From JBHIKY01 sp042139015 (lineage in GTDB: Bacteria; Bacillota; Bacilli; Bacillales; Marinococcaceae), in NCBI RefSeq assembly GCF_042139015.1, contig NZ_JBHIKY010000011.1, positions 62,001-126,000 on the forward strand: a stretch of 64,000 bases of DNA. Direction: 5' to 3'. The translations under genes and the position numbers were made by a program. Below are positions 34,709 to 42,282 of this stretch, one piece after another (the stretch's first letter is position 1; the number at the start of each line of letters is the position of its first letter). The notes under the pieces are model-generated. The model searched no databases. It was not told the origin of the DNA and was given only the letters and a program-made list of their open reading frames with translations.

Positions 34709-35515
34709 TTAGAGCGGTATCACAACTGGTTTTTGTTTTCTATAAAACCGCCATTCGGTATAGCCGATTTCTTTTAAGTGTGCCTGCACCTCTGCCCAGT
34801 CTTCACCGACTCTCTCCGGATGATGACTGTCTGAGCCAAAGCTGACCGGTACGCCAAAATAGCAGGCTCTTTCAAGAATGTCACCCGCGGGATACCAGCC
34901 GCCGCAGTCCTTCATTTTTCCGGACGTATTAATTTCGATCGCGATATCCTCGTCAGCGATCACCTGCAATGTGTTGTCGATTTCTATTGTCTGCACTTTC
35001 GCAATTTCAGGAAAATAGCCTTTTATTGCGTCAATATGGCCAAGGATATGAAACATACCACTTTTGGCGGAGAGCTGTATCAGCTTATAATAATCCTCTT
35101 TCACCCGCAGAATTTCCTCTTCCTTCATACCATCCCACCGGCTTTTATCAAATATATTAATGCCGTCAACAAAATGAACGGAACCGGTAATATAATCGAG
35201 CGGATATTTGGCATATTCCATCCTGTATATCTCAGCAGATGCAGGAAAATAATCTGATTCCACTCCGGCAAGCACTTCAATATCGTTCTTATATTTTTCT
35301 TTTAAATGGACAATTTCTTCAATGTAGGAACTGAATTCGCTTTTTGCCATTGTTAATCCTTGAAATGGATGATCGCCATCCTCGGCAAAATACGGAGAAT
35401 GATCTGAAATGCCAATAACGTGCAAATCTGCAGCGATGGCGGCTTTTATGTAATCTTCGATATCATCAGCTGCGTGGCCGCACCGGTAATGATGGGTGTG
35501 TAAATCGAATTTCAT
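34709..35515 (-). CDS. PHP-domain histidinol-phosphatase (HisJ-like)
   Basis: The 268-residue protein begins MKFDLHTHHYRCGHAADDIE (HxH metal ligands and HisJ-type CGHA), then VIGISDHSPYF. It has further metal ligands in GVESDYFP, HFVDGIN, HILGHIDAIKG and FGSDSHHPERVG. PHP enzymes such as HisJ cleave histidinol phosphate in histidine biosynthesis using three metals. No other his gene is nearby. A general PHP phosphoesterase is the alternative. Confidence 0.82.
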   Translation of the reverse strand: MKFDLHTHHYRCGHAADDIEDYIKAAIAADLHVIGISDHSPYFAEDGDHPFQGLTMAKSEFSSYIEEIVHLKEKYKNDIEVLAGVESDYFPASAEIYRMEYAKYPLDYITGSVHFVDGINIFDKSRWDGMKEEEILRVKEDYYKLIQLSAKSGMFHILGHIDAIKGYFPEIAKVQTIEIDNTLQVIADEDIAIEINTSGKMKDCGGWYPAGDILERACYFGVPVSFGSDSHHPERVGEDWAEVQAHLKEIGYTEWRFYRKQKPVVIPL

Positions 35516-35638
35516 TCTAGCAGACTCCTCCCCGTGTAAGGTTAATTATAGATTCTAATACCAGCTTACCATACAAATTAAGCTGCCTGCCTCCTCCAGT
35601 GTCTGTGGGAAGCATGCCGATGCTGGCGACGTGCTTCA

Positions 35639-35769
35639 GGCGGACATGAGATCCGCTATTCTTTCAAAATAGCTCTTTTTGGAATGTTTTGCGGACTTCA
35701 GGTAAGCTATTAGCCTGGCTGACAGGGAATTCGGCTTACATTTCAGCCGATAACGGAACCCTTGTCAGC
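35639..35769. repeat. Three-module dispersed element (copy D)
   Basis: Two left-facing modules (35639-35660, GGCGGACATGAGATCCGCTA; 35689-35711, GCGGACTTCAGGTAAGCTAT) are 50 bases apart. A right-facing one (35749-35769, ATAACGGAACCCTTGTCAGC) follows after the same 41-base centre gap. The fourth module is absent. The 370-base gap (35516-35886) holds no gene. Confidence 0.8.
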
Positions 35770-35886
35770 AGAACAAGCCATAGTGTGTTTGGACAGTCAA
35801 CCTGATAGATTTCTTACATAATCTTTATTTCAGACAAAATATAATACAGATATGTATAATATGAATTAAGTAAAGGAGAGATTGAT

Positions 35887-36300
35887 ATGGGAATCCCCAA
35901 GCCGCTTGTTCAGCTGAACCAAGTTTTTATAATTATTACTGTCGTCCTTGCTCTGATCCTCCACCATGTCGTTCTACTGCTTCCGTTTATCATCGGTGTG
36001 ATGACTTTAATGACCAAGCAGAATCCGCTTATTCGATTCGGCAGCAGGTTTTTGAAAAAAGACAGGGATCAATATATTCAGGAGGACAAGAGTCAGCAGC
36101 TGTTCAACCAGTGGATTGCCACAGCTGCTTTAGGATTGGCCGTTATTTTCTTCTATTTAAATTGGACCGCTGCTGGTTACATTTTTAGTATTTTGGTTGC
36201 CGCTGCTGCTGGTGCTGCACTCATGGGATTTTGTATTGGCTGCACCATACGCTACCGCTATATCATGTGGAAACACAAAAGAACGAAAACTCAGTACTAA
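35887..36300 (+). CDS. DUF4395 family membrane protein
   Basis: The 137-residue protein begins MGIPKPLVQLNQVFIIITVV and has four hydrophobic segments arranged around a short cytosolic loop (FGSRFLKKDRDQYIQEDKSQ). The IPKPLVQLNQ opening matches DUF4395, a small Firmicute/Actinobacteria membrane family without known function. AAAGGAGAG lies before the start. It stands alone. Confidence 0.75.
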   Translation: MGIPKPLVQLNQVFIIITVVLALILHHVVLLLPFIIGVMTLMTKQNPLIRFGSRFLKKDRDQYIQEDKSQQLFNQWIATAALGLAVIFFYLNWTAAGYIFSILVAAAAGAALMGFCIGCTIRYRYIMWKHKRTKTQY

Positions 36301-36547
36301 AAAGAGGATGGCTTACAGCTGTTCATTGCTTTTGAGTCTGGAATTATCAGGAAAACCGCCTTTTTTTACTGTTATAGATAGTAATACAAAAATAAAAACC
36401 CTTCTGTACATATCATATAAGCAGGAGGTGATAGAAAAAGAATCTATCCTTTGAATAAGCATGCTGCGAAGTGGCTGGCCACAATAAAATAATCATTTCA
36501 ATAATTGCAGCAGCTTACACTTGGCACCGACCGCTGGTGCTTTTTTT
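36301..36547 (+). other. Possible small RNA or peptide gene with terminator upstream of the biotin operon end
   Basis: The gap holds a strong ribosome binding site GCAGGAGGTGAT (36420-36432) that has no ATG, GTG or TTG at a normal distance. A short TTG frame (MNKHAAKWLATIK, about 36449) follows too far downstream. The gap ends with an intrinsic terminator whose stem GCACC/GGTGC (36524-36540) is followed by seven T. A short transcript is plausible; its identity is unknown. Confidence 0.3.
36524..36547 (+). terminator. Short intrinsic terminator
   Basis: GCACC-GACCGCT-GGTGC followed by TTTTTTT on the plus strand. It could end the DUF4395 transcript or a small RNA. Confidence 0.7.
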
Positions 36548-36549
36548 AT

Positions 36550-37005
36550 TTAGGCAGCGTTTTCCTTTTTATGATAGCTGCTGATACTATCGGCGCGCTT
36601 TAATATGCGGATCAAAGGAATCACCGTCAGAATCGTAAATACCATGCCGGGGATGGCTCCGATAATTAATGGCCATGCGCTTACCTGCAGTGTTTCTGCG
36701 AGTCCAATACGAGCGGCGAGTGTACCAGCCGGACCAGCAAGAAGGATAACCGGCACAGAGTGGCCAAATAAAGCAATGATTCCGCCTGCCACCATCCGAA
36801 AGATCATTGAAACCTCCACATTGATAATCGTATGCAGCCCCAGCATTAGTAGAAGCGAGCTCGCAATCAGTCCGGCTGCGATATAACGCCAGAATCCGTA
36901 TACGACAGCAATGGCTACGGCTATCGGAGCTGACATTTGAAACTCTGAGCCGGGAAGCGGTGACGGTATTTTGATCATTCCAGTTACTATAATCAGACAG
37001 GCCAA
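36550..37005 (-). CDS. Integral membrane protein, last gene of the biotin operon (S-component-like)
   Basis: The 151-residue protein has about five hydrophobic helices and begins MACLIIVTGMIKIPSPLPGS, with FQMSAPIAVAIAVVYGFWRY and VEVSMIFRMVAGGIIALFG. Size and helix pattern resemble substrate-binding S components of ECF transporters, but it is not a recognisable BioY. The TTG at 37005 has no ribosome binding site. The frame stays open upstream to 37062, and AAGGATGAGG at the bioD end lies 5 and 8 bases before an ATC (37047) and an ATT (37044). A non-AUG start there would add 13 or 14 residues, including a natural SKTLELTKISLL membrane entry. A role in pimelate or biotin-precursor uptake is inferred from position only. 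Confidence 0.65.
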   Translation of the reverse strand: MACLIIVTGMIKIPSPLPGSEFQMSAPIAVAIAVVYGFWRYIAAGLIASSLLLMLGLHTIINVEVSMIFRMVAGGIIALFGHSVPVILLAGPAGTLAARIGLAETLQVSAWPLIIGAIPGMVFTILTVIPLIRILKRADSISSYHKKENAA

Positions 37006-37054
37006 CAGACTAATTTTTGTTAATTCCAGCGTTTTTGATTGAATGATGTCAGCC

Positions 37055-37744
37055 TCATCCTTTCACATTAGATAAGTTGATTTTATTTTGTACAGTAGTA
37101 ATAATTTCTTCTTGATCATCTGAGTCGAGCCATGGAATGACCCCAAGGACCGGCACGTTTGCGCAGGTTTCTATCAGATGTGGATTCGTCTTTTCTGCAA
37201 CTCCTGCTTCGTGTTCTTTGCCGCCGGTCAATACTACTCCCAAGACGTTGAGACCGGCTCTGCGAGCATAGTCAACGGTAAGCACCGTATGGTTTACTGT
37301 CCCGAGACCCGGTCTTGCCACAATCAGAAGAGGAAGTCCGAGCTTGAGTGCCAGGTCTTTTACGTTGTACTCTTCTCCAAGCGGCACCGAAATTCCGCCT
37401 GCCCCTTCCACGATATAAAAGGAATGTTTATCATTCATCGCCTGCCAGCGCATAAATATGTCGATTAGTTTAATGGAAATTCCCATTCGAGTGGAGGCTA
37501 ATAATGGTGCGAGTGGTTCCTGAAAAACGAAAGGAGTTATTTCTTCCAGAGGCTGGCTGCTCCCGGCAAATGCTTTTAAGATCATCGTATCGCTTTTCGG
37601 ACTCTCCCGTTTAGTACCGCTCAGCATTGGTTTAAATACACCGACATCTACTCCTTCGCGGCGGAGGGCACCGGCTATCGCTGCAGCTATGTATGTTTTT
37701 CCGACATCTGTATCGGTTCCTGTCACAAGTATTCCTTTTCTCAT
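37055..37744 (-). CDS. bioD: Dethiobiotin synthetase BioD
   Basis: The 229-residue protein starts MRKGILVTGTDTDVGKTYIA (the BioD-type P-loop), followed by VFKPMLSG with the conserved lysine. YIVEGAGGISVPLGEEYNV matches motif GAGG of the family, and LPLLIVARPGLGTVNHTVLT the final core. The enzyme closes the ureido ring of dethiobiotin using ATP and CO2. Its ATG directly follows the bioF stop (TAAATG), so it is part of the bioWAFD operon. Confidence 0.95.
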   Translation of the reverse strand: MRKGILVTGTDTDVGKTYIAAAIAGALRREGVDVGVFKPMLSGTKRESPKSDTMILKAFAGSSQPLEEITPFVFQEPLAPLLASTRMGISIKLIDIFMRWQAMNDKHSFYIVEGAGGISVPLGEEYNVKDLALKLGLPLLIVARPGLGTVNHTVLTVDYARRAGLNVLGVVLTGGKEHEAGVAEKTNPHLIETCANVPVLGVIPWLDSDDQEEIITTVQNKINLSNVKG

Positions 37745-38920
37745 TTATATCAACTCCAATTCCCGGCCTGCTTTTTGAAAGGCCGCACAGACCTTTTGAA
37801 GCTGATCAATCGTATGATCTGCCATTACGGTTACACGAATACGGCTTTTTCCTTCCGGCACCGTCGGAGGCCGTATTGCCGGTGCGTAAATTCCTTCATC
37901 GTCGAGTATTTCAGCAAAGTGTACTGCAGCTTTTGCTTCTCCAATAAAAATAGGAAGAATTGGCGTAGGATGTTCGCTGACAGAAAATCCAAGAGAGGCA
38001 AGCCTTTCTTGAAGAAAACGGATATTACGCTGAAGCTGTTGCAGACGTTCCGGTTCCTTATCCATGATTTCAATTGCAGCAAGTGCAGCTGCAGCAGATG
38101 CAGGCGGCAGAGCAGTCTGGAAAATAAACGTTCGCGCCCGGTTCCGCAGCAGTTCGATAAGGATGCGCGAACCTGCGGCAAAACCTCCCTCCGTTCCAAT
38201 CGCTTTACTTAAGGTTCCTATGCTGAGGTCAACAGCTTCTTGAAAATACTCCGGAGTGCCGCGGCCAGTGTCCCCAAGAACGCCCGTTCCATGAGCATCA
38301 TCCACAATCACATATGCTTTATACTTTTTTGCGAGTCTTGTAATTTCAGGCAGCGGTGCGATGTCTCCATCCATACTAAACACTCCGTCCGTCACAATAA
38401 AACGGTTCTGAAAATGCTTTGCACCCGTTAACAGAGCTTCAAGATGCAACATATCCGTATGACGGTAAATGCTTGTTTTGGCCTTACTTAACCGGCAGCC
38501 ATCAATAAGGCTTGCGTGATTAAGTTCATCACTTAATATAATATCTTCTTCCCCGGCGATTGTTGATATCACTCCAATATTGGCAAGGTAACCGCTGGAA
38601 AACAAAAGTGCTGCATCTGTTCGTTTATAAGCCGCAATCTTTAACTCGAGCTCCTCATGCCAGGGGCTTGTCCCAGTGGTAAGTCGAGAACCGCTGCTTC
38701 CGACCCCGAACTGCAGAACAGCCCCGGCCGCAGCTGAGATCGTTTCCGGATGAGAGGCAAGACCGAGATAATTATTGGAAGAAGCCATTATCATCTCTTT
38801 TCTACCGATAACCACCGAGCCCGCAGGCGAACTTTCCATTTTTCTTGTTTTTCGGTAGAGCCCGAGGTTTTCGATTTTTTCTAATGCTTCTTCCGCCCAG
38901 CTATATACCGGCCTGTTCAA
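37745..38920 (-). CDS. bioF: 8-amino-7-oxononanoate synthase BioF
   Basis: The 391-residue protein has class-II alpha-oxoamine synthase motifs: SNNYLGLASHPE, VIVDDAHGTGVLGDTGRG and TLSKAIGTEGGFAAG with the PLP lysine. It condenses pimeloyl-CoA with alanine in biotin synthesis. It overlaps bioA by 20 bases, so translation is coupled. The length is normal for the family. Confidence 0.95.
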   Translation of the reverse strand: MNRPVYSWAEEALEKIENLGLYRKTRKMESSPAGSVVIGRKEMIMASSNNYLGLASHPETISAAAGAVLQFGVGSSGSRLTTGTSPWHEELELKIAAYKRTDAALLFSSGYLANIGVISTIAGEEDIILSDELNHASLIDGCRLSKAKTSIYRHTDMLHLEALLTGAKHFQNRFIVTDGVFSMDGDIAPLPEITRLAKKYKAYVIVDDAHGTGVLGDTGRGTPEYFQEAVDLSIGTLSKAIGTEGGFAAGSRILIELLRNRARTFIFQTALPPASAAAALAAIEIMDKEPERLQQLQRNIRFLQERLASLGFSVSEHPTPILPIFIGEAKAAVHFAEILDDEGIYAPAIRPPTVPEGKSRIRVTVMADHTIDQLQKVCAAFQKAGRELELI

Positions 38921-40265
38921 GACGCTCCGCCTCCTCCACGGTTACTTTCTCAATTGCTTCTTTCATGATTTCAGTCATTTCCCTCAGTTCTTCTTTCGTG
39001 CTTACGAGCGGAGGCATAAAAACAGATACATCTCCCATCGGCCGTGTGAGCAGGCCTAATTCTCTCATTTTCAATGAAGCTTTATAGGCGGTCCTGCTCT
39101 CGAAGGGAAATGGCTCCTTCGTTTTTTTATTTAATACTATTTCGATTCCGCACATATACCCAAGCTGCCGCACATCCCCAACATGAGGCAGTTCAGTAAA
39201 CTCTGTGAGCAGCCGCTGCAGGTAGACTGATCGGTCTGCCACCAGCCCGACAATATCGTCCTGCTCAAACAATCGCAAGTTTTCTAAGGCTGCAGCACAG
39301 CCAAGCTGATTCCCAGTATAGGAATGTCCGTGAAAGAAAGTTTTCAATGTTTCATAGTCATCGTAAAACGCTTCATAAATCTGCTCTGTCGTCATTGTCA
39401 CTGCTACCGGCAGATAGCCGCCAGTCAATCCTTTTCCCGCACAAAGTAAATCCGGACTCACTGCTTCATGCTCGCAGGCAAACATTTTTCCGGTGCGTCC
39501 AAACCCGGTCGCCACTTCGTCAACAATCATAAGCACGTCATATTTCGTGCAAAGCTGACGCACTCCGCTCAAATAACCTTCAGGCATTACAATCATTCCA
39601 CCTGCACCCTGAACCATTGATTCTATCGTTAAGCCGGCGATATTTTCATGCTCCTCCTCGAGAAGGCTTTCAAGGCTTTTCAGACTTTCATCGCGGCACT
39701 TATCAGGGCTTTCTCCTGGATACCGGTACACATTTGGGACCGGTGTACGGTAACCTTCGAACATAAGCGGTCCGTATACAGCGTGAAAAATATCAATTGA
39801 TCCGACGCTGACGGCACCGATCGTATCGCCGTGATAGCCATTTTTTACCGAGATAAATTTTTGCTTTTGTGTTTTCCCTATATTCTGCCAGTACTGAAAA
39901 GCCATTTTCACGGCAATTTCAACTGCTTCAGCCCCACTGTCTGAATAAAACACTCTCGTCAGTTCGGCGGGAGTGAGAGAAACGAGCTTTTCGGCCAGAT
40001 CTGCCGCCGGAACATTAGTCATGCCAAGCAGTGTCGAATGCGCAATTTTTCCCAGCTGGGCAGTGATGGCTTCATCGAGCTCTTGTTTACGGTGACCATG
40101 GACATTCAGCCATACGGAGGAAAAAGCGTCAAAGTATTCTTTTCCGTAAATATCTTTTACTTTAATTCCCTCTCCGCTTTCGATAATGAGTGGATGCTCG
40201 TCATAATCCTTCATTTGAGTAAATGGAAGCCATAAATGTTTTTTACTTTTATCTACCAAATTCAT
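38901..40265 (-). CDS. bioA: Adenosylmethionine-8-amino-7-oxononanoate aminotransferase BioA
   Basis: The 454-residue protein has fold-type I aminotransferase motifs: HLWLPFTQMKDY near the start (typical of BioA), SDSGAEAVEIAVKMAFQYW, IVDEVATGFGRTGKMFACEH and AGKGLTGGYLPVAVT with the PLP lysine. It makes 7,8-diaminopelargonate. It overlaps bioW by four bases and bioF by 20. Confidence 0.96.
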   Translation of the reverse strand: MNLVDKSKKHLWLPFTQMKDYDEHPLIIESGEGIKVKDIYGKEYFDAFSSVWLNVHGHRKQELDEAITAQLGKIAHSTLLGMTNVPAADLAEKLVSLTPAELTRVFYSDSGAEAVEIAVKMAFQYWQNIGKTQKQKFISVKNGYHGDTIGAVSVGSIDIFHAVYGPLMFEGYRTPVPNVYRYPGESPDKCRDESLKSLESLLEEEHENIAGLTIESMVQGAGGMIVMPEGYLSGVRQLCTKYDVLMIVDEVATGFGRTGKMFACEHEAVSPDLLCAGKGLTGGYLPVAVTMTTEQIYEAFYDDYETLKTFFHGHSYTGNQLGCAAALENLRLFEQDDIVGLVADRSVYLQRLLTEFTELPHVGDVRQLGYMCGIEIVLNKKTKEPFPFESRTAYKASLKMRELGLLTRPMGDVSVFMPPLVSTKEELREMTEIMKEAIEKVTVEEAERLEQAGI

Positions 40266-41032
40266 TCACTGTTCATCCCTTCGATAAGTAGTGGTTGTGT
40301 TTCCAGGTATTCGATGTAAGATGACAGATGCATGCTGCCGTCTGCAAATATAAGTCTGCCGCCTCTGTTGTCTCCTATTTCTTTCATCTTTGTGATTCTG
40401 TGGTAGCCAATACGCGTGCCGGCGGCATAGCCCGTTATGTAGTCAGGGTCATCGCTCCAGCATAATTCTGCTGCTGTGGCGGGGTGGCTGCACACCTTAG
40501 AAGCAATGGTAAGTGCTTCTTTCATTCGTTCATTGCGAGGCTGTTTTTGTGTTTTGGCCCAGCTCTTAAAATTCTCGGCCTCCCAATCAAGCTGAGAAAC
40601 GCGTACGCCTTTTTCTCGACGATCGTCCAGGCGCTCGCCTGTGGATTTGTCAATAATAATAGCGCCTCTCGTTTCAAAATTGTTTTCAAGTATGTTTATG
40701 GCCCGCTCAATTGCGATGATTGAAAGTCCACACGTATTCAGGAGTTTGACCGCCACCTTTCTTCCTTCCTCCACGGTAGCTGCTGGGGTTGAAAATACAG
40801 ACAGCGGCCGCTGCCGCTGAATTCGTCTGGTTACTTTTTCAATAGTGACGTTAAAAAAATCCGGTGTGCCACGTTCATGAGAAAAAGCTTTTTCTGTTAA
40901 CGACGCCGTTTTTTCAGCAAGCTGATCTTTTTTTGCCAGCGCTTCTCCACCCGAAATATGTCTCCCGCCTTTTCCATGGGCACCGCCTTCTGCTGACCGC
41001 ATCCGAATGCTGTAAAATGGATCATCGCTCAT
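40262..41032 (-). CDS. bioW: 6-carboxyhexanoate-CoA ligase (pimeloyl-CoA synthetase) BioW
   Basis: The 256-residue protein has the BioW signatures FYSIRMRSAEGGAHGKGGRH at the start, HISGGEALA and GRLIFADGS. It joins pimelate to CoA with ATP, the Bacillus-type entry to biotin. It is the first gene of the operon behind a BirA box and sigma-A promoter, so biotin-bound BirA should repress it. Confidence 0.93.
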   Translation of the reverse strand: MSDDPFYSIRMRSAEGGAHGKGGRHISGGEALAKKDQLAEKTASLTEKAFSHERGTPDFFNVTIEKVTRRIQRQRPLSVFSTPAATVEEGRKVAVKLLNTCGLSIIAIERAINILENNFETRGAIIIDKSTGERLDDRREKGVRVSQLDWEAENFKSWAKTQKQPRNERMKEALTIASKVCSHPATAAELCWSDDPDYITGYAAGTRIGYHRITKMKEIGDNRGGRLIFADGSMHLSSYIEYLETQPLLIEGMNSE

Positions 41033-41065
41033 TAGGAAAAGTCACTCATTTCTGTTGGTTAATTA

Positions 41066-41110
41066 ATTGTTAACCTTTATAATTTTAAAGTTAACAATTA
41101 TTTTCGTCAA
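41066..41110 (-). promoter_or_regulatory. BirA operator overlapping the bio promoter
   Basis: ATTGTTAAC (41066-41074) and GTTAACAAT (41090-41098) form the Firmicute BirA box with a 15-base spacer. A sigma-A promoter overlaps it: TTGACG (-35, 41105-41110) and TAAAAT (-10, 41082-41087), 17 bases apart on the minus strand. One half-site lies in the promoter spacer and the other just past the -10 box, so BirA binding should block RNA polymerase. Confidence 0.92.
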
Positions 41111-41121
41111 CTGTCCTAACG

Positions 41122-41164
41122 AAAAAAACCAAAGATTTCAGTCTCCTTGACTGAGTCTTCGGTT
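41122..41164 (-). terminator. Intrinsic terminator after the DsbA-family gene
   Basis: On the minus strand AACCGAAGACTCAGTC pairs imperfectly with GACTGAAATCTTTGGTT, followed by TTTTTT. It lies 34 bases after the stop at 41198. Confidence 0.8.
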
Positions 41165-41197
41165 TCATTAATTATTTACATATCCACTAAAAGAGTG

Positions 41198-41845
41198 TTA
41201 TTCAACTTTTTCTTCTATATCTGCTTTTTCTAACACTTGCAGGAACGCTTCCACTGGCTGGGCTCCGGATAAGGCATATTTTTTGTTAAACACGAAGCAG
41301 GGTACCCCTTTGACTCCAGCCTGTAGTCCGTCCTCCTGATCCTGCTGCACTTCTTCGCGATAGGCATCTTCAGAGAGAACTGCCAGCGCATTTTCTTTGT
41401 CGAGACCGGCTTCAGCAGCTAATGACGCCAGAGTTTCATGATCGTCGATATCTAGCGACTCTGTAAAATAAGCCTTCATTACCCGTTCCATGAAATCTTC
41501 CATTTTCCCATTTTCTTTCGCAAAGTGGCTCAAGCGGTGAGCGTCCTCCGTATTCGCAGGGATCATCGTATCAAATTGATAATGAAGTCCGACTTGCTTT
41601 GCCTGCTCAGCCATCTGATTATGCATTGCTTTCGCCTGGTCGATAGACACTCCATATTTAGAAGCAAGCTTTTCATGGACAGTTTGATCCCTTTTTTTCA
41701 CAGCGGATGGATCCAGCTGAAAGCTCCGGTAGACTATCTGCGGTGGTCCGTCTGCTGAAGAGAACTGCCGGAGCGCCTCCTCAAGACGTCTTTTTCCGAT
41801 ATAACAAAATGGACATACAATATCTGACCAAACTTCAATTTTCAT
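41198..41845 (-). CDS. DsbA-family oxidoreductase, FrnE-like
   Basis: The 215-residue protein begins MKIEVWSDIVCPFCYIGKRR with a CPFC redox pair, followed by a helical insertion (QAKAMHNQMAEQAKQVGL) and a thioredoxin-fold end (GVKGVPCFVFNKKYALSGAQ, with the cis-proline VPCF). FrnE-like proteins are cytosolic disulphide isomerases linked to oxidative stress in other bacteria. The start at 41845 is chosen for the GGGGGAAG seven bases upstream; the longer frame to 41947 has no support. Its own terminator follows. Confidence 0.9.
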   Translation of the reverse strand: MKIEVWSDIVCPFCYIGKRRLEEALRQFSSADGPPQIVYRSFQLDPSAVKKRDQTVHEKLASKYGVSIDQAKAMHNQMAEQAKQVGLHYQFDTMIPANTEDAHRLSHFAKENGKMEDFMERVMKAYFTESLDIDDHETLASLAAEAGLDKENALAVLSEDAYREEVQQDQEDGLQAGVKGVPCFVFNKKYALSGAQPVEAFLQVLEKADIEEKVE

Positions 41846-41922
41846 CATTCTTCCCCCATTCATTAATACCTCTCTCACTATGTAACGTACCACACCAATT
41901 ACCAACCAGCTTGAATTGTGTA

Positions 41923-41952
41923 AAAATTGTGGGGGCCTGGCCCCCACAATTT
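41923..41952. terminator. Bidirectional terminator, perfect GC-rich stem
   Basis: AAAATTGTGGGGGCC and GGCCCCCACAATTTT are fully complementary around one T, with T-rich flanks. On the minus strand it ends the ykuS transcript starting at 42204. Confidence 0.9.
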
Positions 41953-41955
41953 TTT

Positions 41956-42204
41956 TTAATGAAGCTGCAGTTTTTCTTCTACTTCATCGCAGATTTCTTC
42001 TGAATTAAAGCCATGCGCGTTGATAACCGAGCCCTGGAATTCGGCATTCTGCATGTTCATCATGTTTTGGTCCTGCCCTGAAATTACACAGCAGTCACAG
42101 CCATTCATATCCTGTTCACGCTTTAATACCACTACGTCGTGACCGTGCTCACGAAGGAGCTGCTGAACATCTGTTAATGTTTCCTCTACGCCAATCCGTG
42201 CCAT
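41956..42204 (-). CDS. ykuS: YkuS / UPF0180 family protein
   Basis: The 82-residue protein begins MARIGVEETLTDVQQLLREH and contains NGCDCCVISGQDQNMM and VINAHGFNSEEICDEVEE. This is the UPF0180 (YkuS) pattern with its Cys-x-Cys-Cys, close in length to B. subtilis YkuS. Function unknown. It is followed at once by a strong terminator. Confidence 0.9.
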   Translation of the reverse strand: MARIGVEETLTDVQQLLREHGHDVVVLKREQDMNGCDCCVISGQDQNMMNMQNAEFQGSVINAHGFNSEEICDEVEEKLQLH

Positions 42205-42282
42205 ATCCTCTGCCTCCTTGAAATGTTTTCCTCTTTAATATGTGCGCTCTCCGCACAGATCATTCATTTCAAAAAGACGATC

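Noticed and set aside
36449..36547. TracrRNA-like tail (GGCACC...GGTGCTTTTTTT)
   Set aside because: The similarity is limited to a generic terminator stem; there is no cas gene or CRISPR repeat in the window.
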